Source of the DNA: Agaricus subrufescens
Lineage: Eukaryota; Basidiomycota; Agaricomycetes; Agaricales; Agaricaceae
NCBI GenBank assembly: GCA_029945375.1
Contig: CM057057.1
Coordinates: forward strand, 5,704,001-5,768,000
Length of the DNA: 64,000 nt
Direction: 5' to 3'
A program made the translations under genes and the position numbers. Under the pieces are notes generated by a model. It searched no databases. It was not told the origin of the DNA and was given only the letters and a program-made list of their open reading frames with translations. Shown here one piece after another: positions 47,530-59,450 of the stretch (position 1 is the stretch's first letter; each line of letters starts with the position of its first letter).

Positions 47530-48062
47530 ATGACCAACCCTACTTTGTTCTACGAGCCTTTCTCTGAGCTCGAACAATTAGTTGGAGCAGTCCTGAACGC
47601 TCCACGTCTAGTTCCCAAGCCAGTTAGACCAAGGTGCGTGAATATTATTATTTATGTTTCCGTTCTACTAAACCCTAATGTTCTATTAGACTGGACTTGC
47701 ACGAAGATGCCCAGAAAAACATCGTCACTGCCACACTCGAGCTCCCTGGTATCAAGAAAGAGGACATTCATATGACAGTTCATAACAACATCCTCACTGT
47801 ATCCGCCAAAAGTAACATTTCATCGGAACAAGAGGAGAGCGGCTACGTGATTCGTGAAAGACAGTTTGGAGAATTGTCGAGATCGTTGCGCCTACCTCTG
47901 GGAATAAAGGTATGTTAGATTTATTTTCTTCTTGAGGTAGATGGATTTACTAATGGTTTCTAGGATGAGGATGTCAAAGCCGCTTTAGCCGATGGAATTT
48001 TGACCATCTCGTTCCCGAGGTCGTCCCCGGAACAAGAACCTAAGCAGATTATTATTGCCTGA
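47530..48062 (+). CDS. Small heat-shock protein (HSP20 / alpha-crystallin)
   Basis: Three exons (47530-47633, 47690-47909, 47964-48062) give 140 residues. The alpha-crystallin domain starts at LDLHEDAQKNIVTATLELPG and includes IKKEDIHMTVHNNILTVSAK, GYVIRERQFGELSRSLRLP and the conserved ALADGILTISFP near the C-terminus. The short tail IIIA may serve as the IxI-type anchor. Such proteins form ATP-independent chaperone oligomers that hold unfolding clients in the cytosol. Promoter elements (heat-shock element and TATA) predict stress induction. Confidence 0.93.
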
Positions 48063-48673
48063 GGTTCTAAATGGCAATAGTTACCTTGTAGTATAAGGAT
48101 GTACTCGTTAATCAGTAATAGCTAATATTTGGATTCATTCACCTACCACGACGAACTCCTCCACAGCTCGCTCACATTGTCAATCGTGCATGTCGATCCC
48201 GGTTTGGATAATAATCGTATCATTTTTTTTTAGTTCTTCCATTCCTCACCTTCATCCATGAACGCGGCCCCAGCTTTCCATTCATCCTTCCACTCTTCTC
48301 TCCATCTAAAACCAAGGACGTCTCAAGCCAGTGACAGCCGCATTCTTCAAACTTGGTTTCTGTTTTAAGGTCTTCCGTAGTTACGATGCCATTGGAGAAG
48401 AGTTTTTTTCATGTTACTGAGTGAAATGCTAACGATGTGTAAGCGACTAAAAGGTCCTGTTGTATTCTTATTGTCCAGGCAATTCCTCGTCTCTCGAACG
48501 ACATGTACACGTTGACAGATATCAAGTGATATGAGCAAGTGATGGTCTATCGGCATTCAACCTTGAATCTGAATTTTTAGTCTTACGATGTTAGATGATA
48601 TCTCATAAATAGCAGCCGCCTGATCGTACTGCATTCAATGCAATGCTCATGTATATCATAGTCCAACTGTAAT
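48063..48673. other. Convergent intergenic region
   Basis: 3' flanks of the HSP20 gene (plus) and the aldose epimerase gene (minus). No other feature was found. Confidence 0.45.
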
Positions 48674-50432
48674 TCATGCACCTACGATAGAGAACCTGTA
48701 CGTGGTACTCCATTCAAAGTCTCTTTGTGGCCCATCTGCAGAATTCTCAGCGATTCAGCAGCAAACGAATATCAAAATAAACTCACAAATCTGGTTCACA
48801 TTCCACTCCGGGGTGTTTATAGCATCGACGTATCCTTGTTGCTCGAGAGCTATTGCTGCCCAAGGACCATAGACCTGAGATGGGCCCCCGTGGACCTCCT
48901 TTCGAGGAGTGTTGAGCCAATAAGCGGTGTACATTTGGACGGCAGGTTGATTAGTCGAAATGTCGACCCTACACAACGGAAGCTGAGTATATGTGATTGG
49001 TTGGAATGAATAAAAATCTCACCTAATACCAGAGTTGTCACTCCACAAAGACGTTCCTGCAAGAGTGGTCTCGTTACGATCATAGATCCAACAGTGGTCG
49101 AATCCTTGACATCCTGGAGAAAATTATGCGTTAATTTTCCTCGTCCAACCAAGAGATTGTTGAACAGGCCAACGAACCGGTTCCACAGTTGTCAACAGTT
49201 TGATTGAAGTTTTCCCCAACCACTTTTCCATTCTTGAAATCGAAAATGGTACCGGCTGTCTTGAGGAAACTGCCATCGGGTATGGCATCCCCATCAAGAT
49301 GAACAATTTTTGAAGAGTCCATAATGAGGTGGTGGTTCAGCGCGGTGTCCTCGCCATCTTGGAAGGCGTCGAGGTTCCTGTGATACGGTTAGATTACGAG
49401 TCATGTCTATATTGTTCTGAGAACGCGGAGACCAACCAGTAGACGTGTTGCGTAGTCATGATTGGGGTCTGATCCTAGGATTTAGTATATGAATCGGAGT
49501 ATTAAAGAGGGACGAGCCTTTTCTGTAGCATGGGCACGGACACTGGATTTGAGGACATTGTTAGACACTTCATGGGTAGCCTAATGAAGTGGATTAACAA
49601 AACTCTCGCAACCGGTATATAATAAAAGCTCACGTATACAGTTACTTCTCCTGGGAAGCCCTGTCCATCTACGCCTGCGGGATCCACGTATTTGAACGTG
49701 ACACTAGTGGGAGTTCTTGAATGGACTGTCCAATTCTTCCTATCCCAACCGTAATCGCTACTGTGGAGTGTAACCTAGTAGATGATATCAGCTCACTTAC
49801 CATGAAACAGATATGGCAGGTCGATCCGTACCTGACCTAGTGGCAAACAGGTTTAAACTTAGCATCGACGGAACCAAGACGTGCTTACCATCATGATCGT
49901 TTGTAGGGAGCTGCCAAACTCCGGGGCCAGATGGCTGAGCTTCTTTGGTGATAGGGATAGTGAATGTTCCTGTCCATCTCTTTAGTTTAGATGTGAGGGT
50001 TATGGAGAGAAGCGAATGCACAAATACCGTTTTTAATACGGTTGGCATATCTTCCCACGATCGGGTTGAAGACTGGATGGTCAGGGTCGGTCAAGAGTTG
50101 ACTCTAGGGTATACCTCATAGGTCAAGCGGCAGTATGGCGAACCAAGCAAAGAAGCACGAACATTATCATCGTACCCAAGAACAACATCTCTAGCATTCC
50201 CCTTTCTGTCCTTCACCCAGAGCTCAGTTAGTGTTGCGCCGAGGGAGACAAACTTTGCCTTGACAGAGCCATCAGGAGCACTGATTTCTGTCACGTCAAA
50301 TGGCTAGAGAACATCGTCTCTGAGTTGGCATGGAAGGATAAGAATATTCCTACGTACCCAGCCTGGTGCATTGCCAGCAGACACAAGGGTGATACCAGCT
50401 AGAGCGGAAATAAATCGTATAAAACCCTTCAT
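48674..50432 (-). CDS. Secreted aldose 1-epimerase (galactose mutarotase family)
   Basis: Begins MKGFIRFISALAGITLVSAG, a signal peptide. The mature part includes KAKFVSLGATLTELWVKDRK, DVVLGYDD and FNPIVGRYANRIKN (family motif). The GVWQLPTNDHDGK region follows, then late exons RVDISTNQPAVQMYTAYWLN and GPWAAIALEQQGYVDAINTP. The last exon (ending 48674) restores QIYGPQRDFEWSTTYRFSIV and stop, which suits the epimerase C-terminus. Family enzymes interconvert alpha and beta anomers of sugars. The signal peptide suggests an extracellular or cell-wall form acting on released sugars, a pattern seen in saprotrophic fungi. The exon limits in the middle (49100-50050) are only approximate. Confidence 0.85.
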
Positions 50433-51696
50433 GGCTTCTTCGATATGGAGATTGGATATAGGAATATACCTAATCCATTGGCAGCGCGAGGGGCCCTTAA
50501 ATAGAGGATAAATATCGCTTTATTATGGGAGTATAAATATAGTTCATTTTGACTTACATTGAGCAATTCATACAATCTTCGTAAGAGAAGGAACGCCAGA
50601 TGGTCTATAGGTACGGTGAACGTAGCGAGATCTCCTTCAGTCCTTGAATTCCCCGCAGTGCTAAGGGGCTTGTGAAGCGAGAAGCGTATCCTACTCAATA
50701 CGGTGTTCCACGATAACCACGGGACCGTTTTCCACATTTATCACGGTTGAGAACATGGCCTCTCGGATAAACCCACCAAACGGTTGAGTGGACTGCTACT
50801 ACACCACGGAGAAAGGTCGGGCCCGGCTGTGTTCCCTGTAAGACACCGAGAAAAGACGGAGAAAACATGTGCTCCTGAGTATCTCATGAGAAAGCGATGG
50901 GTTGAGTAGGCATGCGTTTCACAAACCATATTATGAGTTCTGGAATTCGTGGATCAGACCCGTTTTGCTGAATCAGCCCGAGTGTCGTGAACGATAGGTT
51001 GAGTTGTGACCAGCACACCATAAGCAAGACAAGGAGTATACGCGTATTTCATGAGTAAAGTCGCGAGTTTTCTAATGGAAAGAAAAAAAATGGGTTAATC
51101 CTTTGAATAAAGACGCCATTGGCAATTTCTTGTTTCTCGTCCAGAGCGACGATGAATCACGGGGCATTTCCCTTCGGGTCACCAGATCAGCGTCGGCTCC
51201 GCGAACCTGGGAACAAAGTAGGTCCGAACCCTCCGATCTTCATGAAGATGCAATTTTGAACCGCACAGCACCCCTGAAGTTATATGTCTGTTACACCAAA
51301 CAAACAGATAGGACTACCCTGAGATGTATGATCATCGTGACGACGAGTGTGGGGCATTTTCCCGAAGAACATCAGATTATGTGCTGTACTCAGTAAAATT
51401 CCGCTCTGGACTCTCATTGTATTATTCCAGAAAATTCTCACCACCATTGTCCCGTTCCTTCCACTCTCTCTTACTTCAGGTATTTATATGAATCTTGCCT
51501 TCCCGACCCCTCCTCTTCAATTTCTGGGCCCTCAAAACTGTTCGTTAATCGCATTGATGATGAAAATCACCGTGTGTGACCCTCATCAGCAAGGCCGTTT
51601 ACAAGTTGTCCATCATCTTATAGTACACACAAATTTCATTCCGACATTAATCATACTCATATATGGTCCTACCAACTTGAAAGAGCGATATAACGG
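50433..51696. other. Intergenic region
   Basis: Promoter side of the epimerase gene and 3' flank of the 7TM gene. Frames at 50429-50737 (minus) and 51103-51718 (plus) look non-coding. Confidence 0.45.
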
Positions 51697-52776
51697 TCAA
51701 ACTTGTTCCGGTACCTGAGCAAACTGTACCGAACTTAGATGTTGACTCTGCTGATGAAAGTAGTCTGTTCCCTGGGAAACCCGATGAATGACCAAAAAAG
51801 AAGCCATAGGCTACACAAAACTTTGACGTCAGCACGTCACTACAGAATTTCCGAACTTATAAAACTCACCTGCAGGGGGATCCAAACTTGTGCTGCAATA
51901 TTACCCCAGGCTCCCAACATACAACTCGTGATCACAAATACGTCGATGAACACGACCAAGCTGGCCGATTCAATCAGCATTATCATTATATTGGGATATG
52001 GTACCGAAGAGTCTTTGCCCAGAGCTTCAGCTGTCGCACGTCGATACCGGATGATAAGAATGATGATGCATATCGTAATCAGGATGTTCAGAAAACCGGT
52101 TATGCCATACAGGATCGGGAATAATATAGTGAAATCTGGCTGGCCTGGGTTGAAAGGGGCAAGCTGGGCAACAACAACAAAACCCGTGCCTTCAACACCG
52201 AAAATTTTAGTTTCGACAGGCTCAACATATCACAAGTGACTCACAGATCATTATAATGTAGACGACTAATGGCATGACCCATAATAACATGAACCAACCT
52301 CTCTGTCCCCGTAGGCCTCCACAAGCAGTATAACACCTCCATATCTATGACGGTTGCGATTAGTGATCCAATAGGGCAAGTAAAGTCGCCATTTGAAATC
52401 TTACAAAGAGACCGTCTGTCGTAATATTGATCAACAAAACGGGAATAGCAAAACTGCCGAGATATGGGTCTGACGGCTGCAGATTCTGAAAGAAGCAGAC
52501 ATCGTCCAATACACTATTGACCGTCAAGATGATTTCGATGACTTCTGTCAGAGTCATGAGGGTGAGTGTGAACACCACATATGTGATCAACACTTTCTTG
52601 ACTCGTGGGTACTTCTTGTTGGGCAGCCGTTGTCGTCGTATTCCAATGTAACATGCATGTCCAACGACGAGTAGAGCACCATATCCTATGCCTGATAGGA
52701 TACAGCCCACCATCCAGGAGAGCCTGATTGTGCGTATAGTGTCTGGTTGGGGGTCGTAACAGCCTTCTGGCCCCAT
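51697..52776 (-). CDS. Seven-transmembrane protein of a basidiomycete family
   Basis: Starts MGPEGCYDPQPDTIRTIRLS, then the helix WMVGCILSGIGYGALLVVGH and LITYVVFTLTLMTLTEVIEI. The first intron joins NITTDGLFIWRCYTACGG; the DG-x-x-x-WRCY motif is characteristic of this fungal family. Later come FTILFPILYGITGFLNILI, ICIIILIIRYRRATAEALGK and MLIESASLVVFVDVFVITSC. The final exon encodes PMASFLVIHRVSQGTDYFHQ, stop 51697. The layout resembles a receptor-like or transporter-like 7TM protein; its function is not known. The start is supported by the first helix following directly. Confidence 0.78.
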
Positions 52777-53923
52777 CGCAGATAGGGTTGAGAAAAGGAA
52801 TGAAGAGGGTTAAAATGGCTTTGGGAGAACGCCTTATAGTGGTGTGCCTTGACATCAGTTGATAGATTGAAAATGACGGGATCTTTTGATTCTGGGCTGT
52901 GTTGGAACAGAACAAGGTAAGGTACAATATAAGCCTGTAGCCAAATCAACGTGTAGGCCGGCCTGAGATGTGCTCGCATTTGACGTTCAACAGGAACATG
53001 TTTGATTTGAAGCGGGGTATTAATATCGATAGTGAGAGAAATGCCCGTTTTGTTATGACTTGGCATCTTTCTACAATTTTGCGGTCAAGATTGTGATACT
53101 TTAGCCTCAAAGTTTTCCGAGCTCGTCTAGCTTGAGCATGCGAGTGTGAGGTGTGAGCAAAATCAACTTCCTGAAGAACTTACCCTAAGACATTTTGGCG
53201 AGAGCCACTCGGGAGTAGAGGCGCCTGGAGCGGAACAAAGGGAGCGCGCTACATTTGCGGGAGCGAGACATACAGGGGCTATGTGCAGGAGCTTTAGGTG
53301 TAGGGGCTAAAGATACAACGCTACGGGGCGCAGGAGTGAGACGTGCGGGAAGTAGAGGTACAGCTGCGGGCGGTGCAGGAGTAGGGGACACAGGGGCATG
53401 AGGGCTACAGCAAATACGAGGAGGCCGCGTGCGGACTAGAGTTACACGTGGACTAAAGAAACATCCTGTATGTATTATGTTGAGTTACACTGGGAAATTC
53501 AAGAAATCTTTTTTGATGAGTGCGTGGTGTCTCACCTAAAATATTTTGTCGATTCTCAGTGTTGTTCCGGCTTATGATGCATCCAATATCTGAGTAAGCT
53601 TGATTGTTGGACATGTAACTCTTTCTTTTAGTCTGTGATACATGCGCGTACGTCACGACGGAACGGAGTTGAGAGACCCACCTCCATCGTAAGTTTTTTT
53701 TATCCAAGCGGACAGTTTCAAATTTTCGGCGGCATCTGAGTCTATTGTCAATCGAACATGTCACAAATTCATCACGAAAAACTCTACAAATATTATCAAA
53801 TCACTGGCAAGTGAGCTTTGAGATTTAGGAAGAAGCCCAAGATGGTGGAGCTAACAAAGGGTAAGATCCCGTGTTTTTCATTCCCACGCTACTTCGACTT
53901 CAACCGTTCGATCTACACAGCAA
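52777..53923. other. Intergenic region with a Pro/Ala-rich scrap
   Basis: Upstream of the 7TM gene. At 53185-53391 the minus strand has a low-complexity frame (SPTPAPPAAVPLLPARLTPA) with no start context or homologue that I recognise. No gene is supported. Confidence 0.4.
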
Positions 53924-55546
53924 ATGAATCTCCTCCAACTTCCCACCGAGATCCTCGTTGAAATCCTACTATATTTGGATGTTCCAGACGCCTATGCTAT
54001 CCAGGCAGTCAATTACTTCTTCCACCACTTGTATCAAACGTCTCTTGGTCTCCATCATGCCCTCGAGTGCAAAATTGCCCATGTTCGTGATAACCCGAAC
54101 TGTCATTTGTCTATTCCCGAGCGCTTACAAATGCTGAGAGAAAGAGAATCAGCATGGAACTCGTTAATGCCCACGTCCAGAAGGACAATAATTTACCCAC
54201 CTGTGGGACACAGTAAACGATCTAAAGCTTTTGAACTACACCCACATCATTGTGTGTACAGGCGTTACGTGTCTACCAGGTGGATACCTCAGAGAGAATT
54301 TAAAATCTCTTCGATGCGAGAGATCGAGGAAGACTCTTTCCAGTTGATTCAACTTGAGGGTATGATGAAAGCAGGTATTTGCATTGACGAACATGATCTT
54401 ATTGCTTGCTTAACATGGTGAGTCACTCATGATTCCTATAGGGCTCTAGTACTGATAATATTCTCCCTTATGGTTAAGCAGCATGATTTCCAGACTGAGA
54501 TGTTTGACCTCTGGCTTGTGCTGCTCCAGCATTCTTCTGGCAATACTCACCCCCTTGCAATGGAGCCCAACATTCTCATTGACCGCGGTATCACTCCGCA
54601 AATCTGTGTCAAGTTTTTTACCAGTAAAATAGAGATTGTTGGGGAAACTCACATTCTCATAGTTGAGACCGAATACTCAGAGCTTGGAAATGTGTATGTT
54701 TATAATTGGAGAACGGGCAAAGCTAAATGCGTGCGTAATCTCTATGCTATGCAGCGATGGTTTGACCAACCTCTCGATTGATTCAAACAACCCATTCAGA
54801 TGGCATGTACTGACATTGTTGTGCTGAACCACAATCTAGTCCTTATTCCTGACAACGATGCGTGGTCTTTGTCTATATTTCATATACCCTCTTCCTCGTC
54901 TGATGGATCTGTCAAGATAATTCAGGAATTGAAACTTCCCCCGTGTGGAATATTCACTCGGCATTTCTGGATAAGGTGCCAGAGTCTACCAAATCCTACC
55001 GGTGATGGTCAATTCCCCGAACACGTATCACCATCTATGCCTTTCATGGATAACCCAGATACTGCTCTTATCTGTGTGGATCTCCCTGATTCCGCCTCGT
55101 TACTTGTCCACAGACACTCGATCATGAAGCTTCTTCCCTCTCCGGAACACTGGACGGCAATCGTTGCACCTCTAGTTCTAGATTGGAGTTCATGGGGACC
55201 TCCTATTTCAGCGATTCAAGCAGGATCCACTGCAACATATGGGCAGCGTTCTCTGCAGGAACGCGTCGGTGCCATAGCTAGTTGCGATTTCAACAAATAC
55301 CACGTTCGCCGTTCTGTCAAAACCAGGGAGCCTAATCCCTACGCACCCTATCATCACGCAGATCCTATCATCACAGAACTAACATGCCCGGAAGTTACCT
55401 CATCCACGGAACAGTATTTGGCTGTGTATGTCGCAGATGGCGTCGCCATGGGCATGCAGGTGATTTTTCTTTTGCTCTGTCTATATTTGACTGATGTTTA
55501 CAAGAGGGATGCCCGTGGCCTCGATATACTAGAGTTTGGTTACTAG
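53924..55546 (+). CDS. F-box protein, tandem copy 1 (splice acceptor apparently damaged)
   Basis: The N-terminal F-box is MNLLQLPTEILVEILLYLDV, then YAIQAVNYFFHHLY. It is followed by a region shared with copy 2: CKIAHVRDNPNCHLSIPERL, GICIDEHDLIACLT, VKIIQELKLPPC and LPNPTGDGQFPEHVSPSMPF. The last exon reads RDARGLDILEFGY, stop 55546. The first donor (GTGAGT after LT[W]) matches copy 2. At the aligned acceptor position, however, copy 1 reads TTATGGTT where copy 2 has TTATAGGGTT. I found no alternative AG that keeps the frame. The protein may thus be truncated after exon 1 (about 165 residues) or use a site I missed. F-box proteins act in SCF ubiquitin ligases; the substrate is unknown. Confidence 0.68.
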
Positions 55547-55823
55547 TTGTTCTACTAGAATTTTTTGTTCTTTCGCCCTAAATAGTACCCGGCGAGTAAT
55601 TATGATGCTCCAACTCCATTCGTCCCCTTCCTTGCCTTTCGTCGTCTCTTGCTGTCTGGGTTTCAGTGTACAACTCATATGGTTCACTTTGAAGAGAAGT
55701 TTACTGAAAGCACTGGCACACTGCGCAAACACAAACACACAATCTCTCCTTCCACTCGGCCGTCCTCACGTGTCTCACGTGTTGTTTGCTTTCGCTTATC
55801 GACCTCGTTCTTCTACGCCACAA

Positions 55824-57430
55824 ATGGGCCTCCTCCAACTTCCTGTCGAAACTCTCGTTGATATTCTGCTGTTTTTGAATGTTCCAGACTCCTACGCCGT
55901 TCAAGCACTCAATCGTTTCTTCCACGACGTATACAAAACGTCTACTCTTCTGCAGTATAACCTCGAGTGCCAGATTGCTCATGTTCGGGACAATCCGAAT
56001 TGCCATCTATCCATCCCAGAGCGACTGGCAATGCTGAGAGAAAGGGAATCAGCTTGGAGTTCACTAACGCCTACATCGCAAACAACAATAAAAACTGGGC
56101 CTACTAAAGAAAAATGGTTTCTCGAAACACAACCACATCATTATTCCTTGCGTAGATACCTCGGTCTCGGTACGCAAATGATCATGAAAACTTTCGAAAC
56201 TTCGCCTGTTAGAGGGACTGGATGGGGACCCCCACATTCGATTGCAGCTAGGGACATATTACAGGAAGGCTATTGTATTGACGAACACGATCTTATTGTT
56301 CGCTTGACAAGGTGAGTGCAGAAAGATCTCCGTCAGGCCCTGATCCCTACGATCGTCTATTATAGGGTTGATCTACCTGATTCTCAGACTGAGCTCAGGC
56401 TCGTCTTGTTGCAGTTTTCTACGGGGAACGTACACCCCTGCGCAATGGACCCCAGCATTCTCGTTTGCCGTGACGAGCTTTCAAGCGTACCTCGAGGATT
56501 TGGGCCTGTGGTGATAGAGATATCTGGAGAAACCCTTATTCTTACGATTGATATCCGACAATCTGGATGGATGTATGTTTATAATTGGAAAACAGGCGGA
56601 TCTAAATGTGTGCGTAATCCTTTTCAGACTATATATAATGACAAAGTGATTAACACTTATGCGGAAGGAACCCATCCAAGTATCAATGGATGTTCGTATT
56701 GTGATACTGGACCACAATCTCGTGATCGTTCCGGACCGCCGTGAATGGTCACTGTGCATCTTTTCAATTCCCTCAACCTCCTCTGGTGGACCAGTAAAGC
56801 TTATACAAAAACTGAAACTCCCTCCATACAGACGATCGCGAAGGCTTTTGATACGATGTAAAAGCTTGCCAAATCCTACTGGCGATGACCGATTTCCCAA
56901 GCATGTATCATCATCTATTCCCTTCATGGACCGAGCAGATACTGCTCTCATCTCAATCGTGCTCCCCCACGCGGTGTCCGTTCTTGTTCACCGATACTCA
57001 ATCATGAAACTTCTTCCTCCTGCAGAAAGCTGGACTTCGCTTGCGGAACCTCCAACTCTCAAGTGGAATTCTTGGGGACCCCTTGTTACAGCATTGAGAG
57101 TGGGAGGCTTGACTGCATATGGACAACGTTGTCTACATGATACGTTCTCATGCGTGATGAGCTACAACTTTAACATGTATCATGTCCGCCGTTCTGCTAA
57201 CGCCAAGCAATTCAAACCCTACGCTCTCCACGAGGACGTGAAGAACGTTAGCACCAGGTTGTCCTTTGTTGAACACCTTTCGCCTTCGTTCGGCGATTAC
57301 CCAAGCATATGTATTGCGGATGGCGCGGTTGTTCGAATGAAGGTAAGTTGACTACCAATCGATCGTTGATTTTGCTGACGCTTGTGAGAAGTACGATAAA
57401 ACCGTTGATATACTTTATTTTGGTCACTAG
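55824..57430 (+). CDS. F-box protein, tandem copy 2
   Basis: Starts MGLLQLPVETLVDILLFLNV with the F-box, then YAVQALNRFFHDVY. The first intron (donor after IVRLTR, acceptor TATAG before VDLPDSQ) keeps the frame. The second joins WKTGGSKC to EPIQVSMDVRIVILDHNLVI. The last intron leads to YDKTVDILYFGH, stop 57430. Length and exon layout parallel copy 1 at 53924, from which it arose by local duplication, or the reverse. The conserved C-terminal region (LPNPTGDDRFPKHVSSSIPF; YNFNMYHVRRS) is a family-specific domain with no name I can assign. Likely an SCF substrate receptor (inference from the F-box only). Confidence 0.78.
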
Positions 57431-59249
57431 TTTGCTGGATTCGTATCGTGCGTTGTGCCACTAGTAGATTCAGAGAATCCATCATGCTCCAAGGCAGTTA
57501 TCTGTCTTTTGAAACATACTGATAAGGGTTTAGTTGTTTCCGTGCCACGTTCAACACAAAATTTCAACGTTCAAACTTCAAACGTTCGATATCTTTTTTC
57601 TGAAACCGGCAGGTACACGTGACTCGTTGATCATCATTCTTGCCCAAGTCATGAACAAGAGTCTGTCCACAACCTCTCCATCATGAGAGGTTTGGAATGA
57701 TGGCAGACATAATGGAAGTGAGAAGATTGACGGAGTATAATACCAACTCGGAAAATGCGGTCGGCGTGTTTCTTTTGTTACCTTCACTTCTTGGCAAGAG
57801 CGTTCGTTGACCAGCGACCCTTGATATAATGATGTCATTGGAGATATACATATTTTCTTCTCGACTTGTTACGGGCGATGTGCGAAAACTGGCAGTTGAA
57901 GCACAATAGAGGAGATGGCTTGTACCTGGATCATGGGATTTGAATATGCGCGTTCGGCTGTACACAGACTGAGATAGAACGGGACTCCCTTTTGTGGGTT
58001 GAGGAGTTGCTTTGACAAAATGGGGTTAGCGCGTCGGTTGAAGCACTGCATGAAGAAAACAAAATGCTCCAGGCGGTTGATACGTCTTTCCTTGTGATTC
58101 ACGGAAGAATGGAAACATGTGGGTCAGTGTCCATGTCAGCGTTTACTCGATCAATCTCCTCATATCGAGCTCATCTTCTTAACAAAAGTAGTTGTTATCG
58201 CCGTAGATGTAATTAAGATTCACACTCTGGCCAATGGAGTCGGTAGGCTGTTCCGGGACATGGCGTGGTTGTAAGTTGTCATAAATAGGCGGATGGGTGA
58301 ATCTGATGGTTTGTTCTTAGGCGGGAGAGAGAGGCGGGAATAAGATGGATGAGTACAAGCCGCTTTGATATCGAACAGCGAATATCATTAGTATAGTATG
58401 ATATGAAATAGTACCGGCATCGTTCAGTCACTCAATATCGTGAATGCAAGGGCAGAGCAGAGTCGACGGAAGGCCGTTACTCGAATGCGGTAATTGCTGC
58501 ACTAAGCTGATGACAAGCTCCTCGAACCGTCCACTTCGAATTAATACTCACACTTTCTGATGGACAACAAATGATCCAGAAAGGCAAAGTAAAACGAGTC
58601 GCATCTACTCACTGTCTCAAAACCATATGCGAGAAAATACCGATCATCCTACCGAGGGTTCGGTAGAAAGTAAGAAGGTCATCTAAATTTTTCATGCCTT
58701 TACCTTTTGCTCAAACTACTATAGAACAAAAGTGGCATCCGGAGAAACACAACGCCGGTTGTACCTCACACTCGTGGAGAGAAGCAGTGTAAGATACTTG
58801 TGACCTATGTTTATTTGACTTGACAGAGAATAGCTTGTGGACGCAAGCGGGATATTCATCAAGCCGAGGATCTGGTCCCTACTTTACCAGCTCGAATCTA
58901 TTGTATTCATTTGCATCTTTCAAAGAACAGGTACTTGGAACTCTGGCTCATGCCGGTTTGCTTTCAATTTTTACCCGAAACTGCCGATTGAATGATTGTG
59001 TGTTAAAACGACTTGGAGAATTAGGAAAACTGTCGGCGTTTTGAAAGGTATAAAAGACCAACTCCTTTGAACGATATTCTCAGAGTCGAACCTACCAGTT
59101 GACCTTTGTGAGCTTTCTCTCCCAACGTTTAATACTCAACGCACAAACTGACTTACCTTTTGCAGGAAACCAACAGAAACCAAGTTCGTCAAAGTCAAAG
59201 TCATCTCTCTCTGCCTCGCAGTAGTGCTGACACAATTCATTTTATCAGC
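57431..59249. other. First tandem unit: upstream part of the peptide array
   Basis: From about 57600 this stretch resembles 60000-61500 and 62200-63870 in many short blocks, for example 'acctggatcatggg' at about 57925, 'acctaaatcatggg' at 60237 and 'acctagatcatgag' at 62526. No gene other than the downstream peptide is recognised. Confidence 0.5.
59049..59056 (+). promoter_or_regulatory. TATA box, peptide array unit 1
   Basis: TATAAAAG, 200 bp upstream of the ATG and about 45 bp upstream of the conserved leader CCAGTTGACCTTTG. A 5'-UTR intron (59108-59165) follows. Confidence 0.65.
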
Positions 59250-59450
59250 ATGCAATTCTCCGCTGCTGTCCTCATCGCTGCTTTTGCTTTTGCTACCAAC
59301 GTTCTGGCAGTCCAAATTCCAGGCCAGTCCTGCGTTACCATCTGCGCCCCCGAGCCAATTCAATGTGGTCCTGATTTGGGTCATCACGGCGGTTTCGCCG
59401 TGGCCGCCGCCGCTAGTGCCAGTGCTGCCGCTTCTGCGATAGTTGATTGA
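59250..59450 (+). CDS. Small secreted peptide, array copy 1
   Basis: 66 residues, single coding exon. The signal peptide is MQFSAAVLIAAFAFATNVLA. The core is SCVTICAPEPIQCGPDLG followed by HHGG, and a C-terminal low-complexity tail of Ala and Ser ends in IVD. The mature peptide has three cysteines, so one could remain free or link two molecules. The core is nearly unchanged in the copies at 61511 and 63877, while the signal peptides differ, which indicates selection on the core. No known domain is recognised. Likely secreted; a role as effector, structural wall peptide or signal is speculation. Confidence 0.8.
   Translation: MQFSAAVLIAAFAFATNVLAVQIPGQSCVTICAPEPIQCGPDLGHHGGFAVAAAASASAAASAIVD

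Noticed and set aside
53185..53391. Pro/Ala-rich minus-strand frame as a possible wall protein
   Set aside because: No signal peptide, start context, paralogue or splice sites; low complexity alone does not support a gene.
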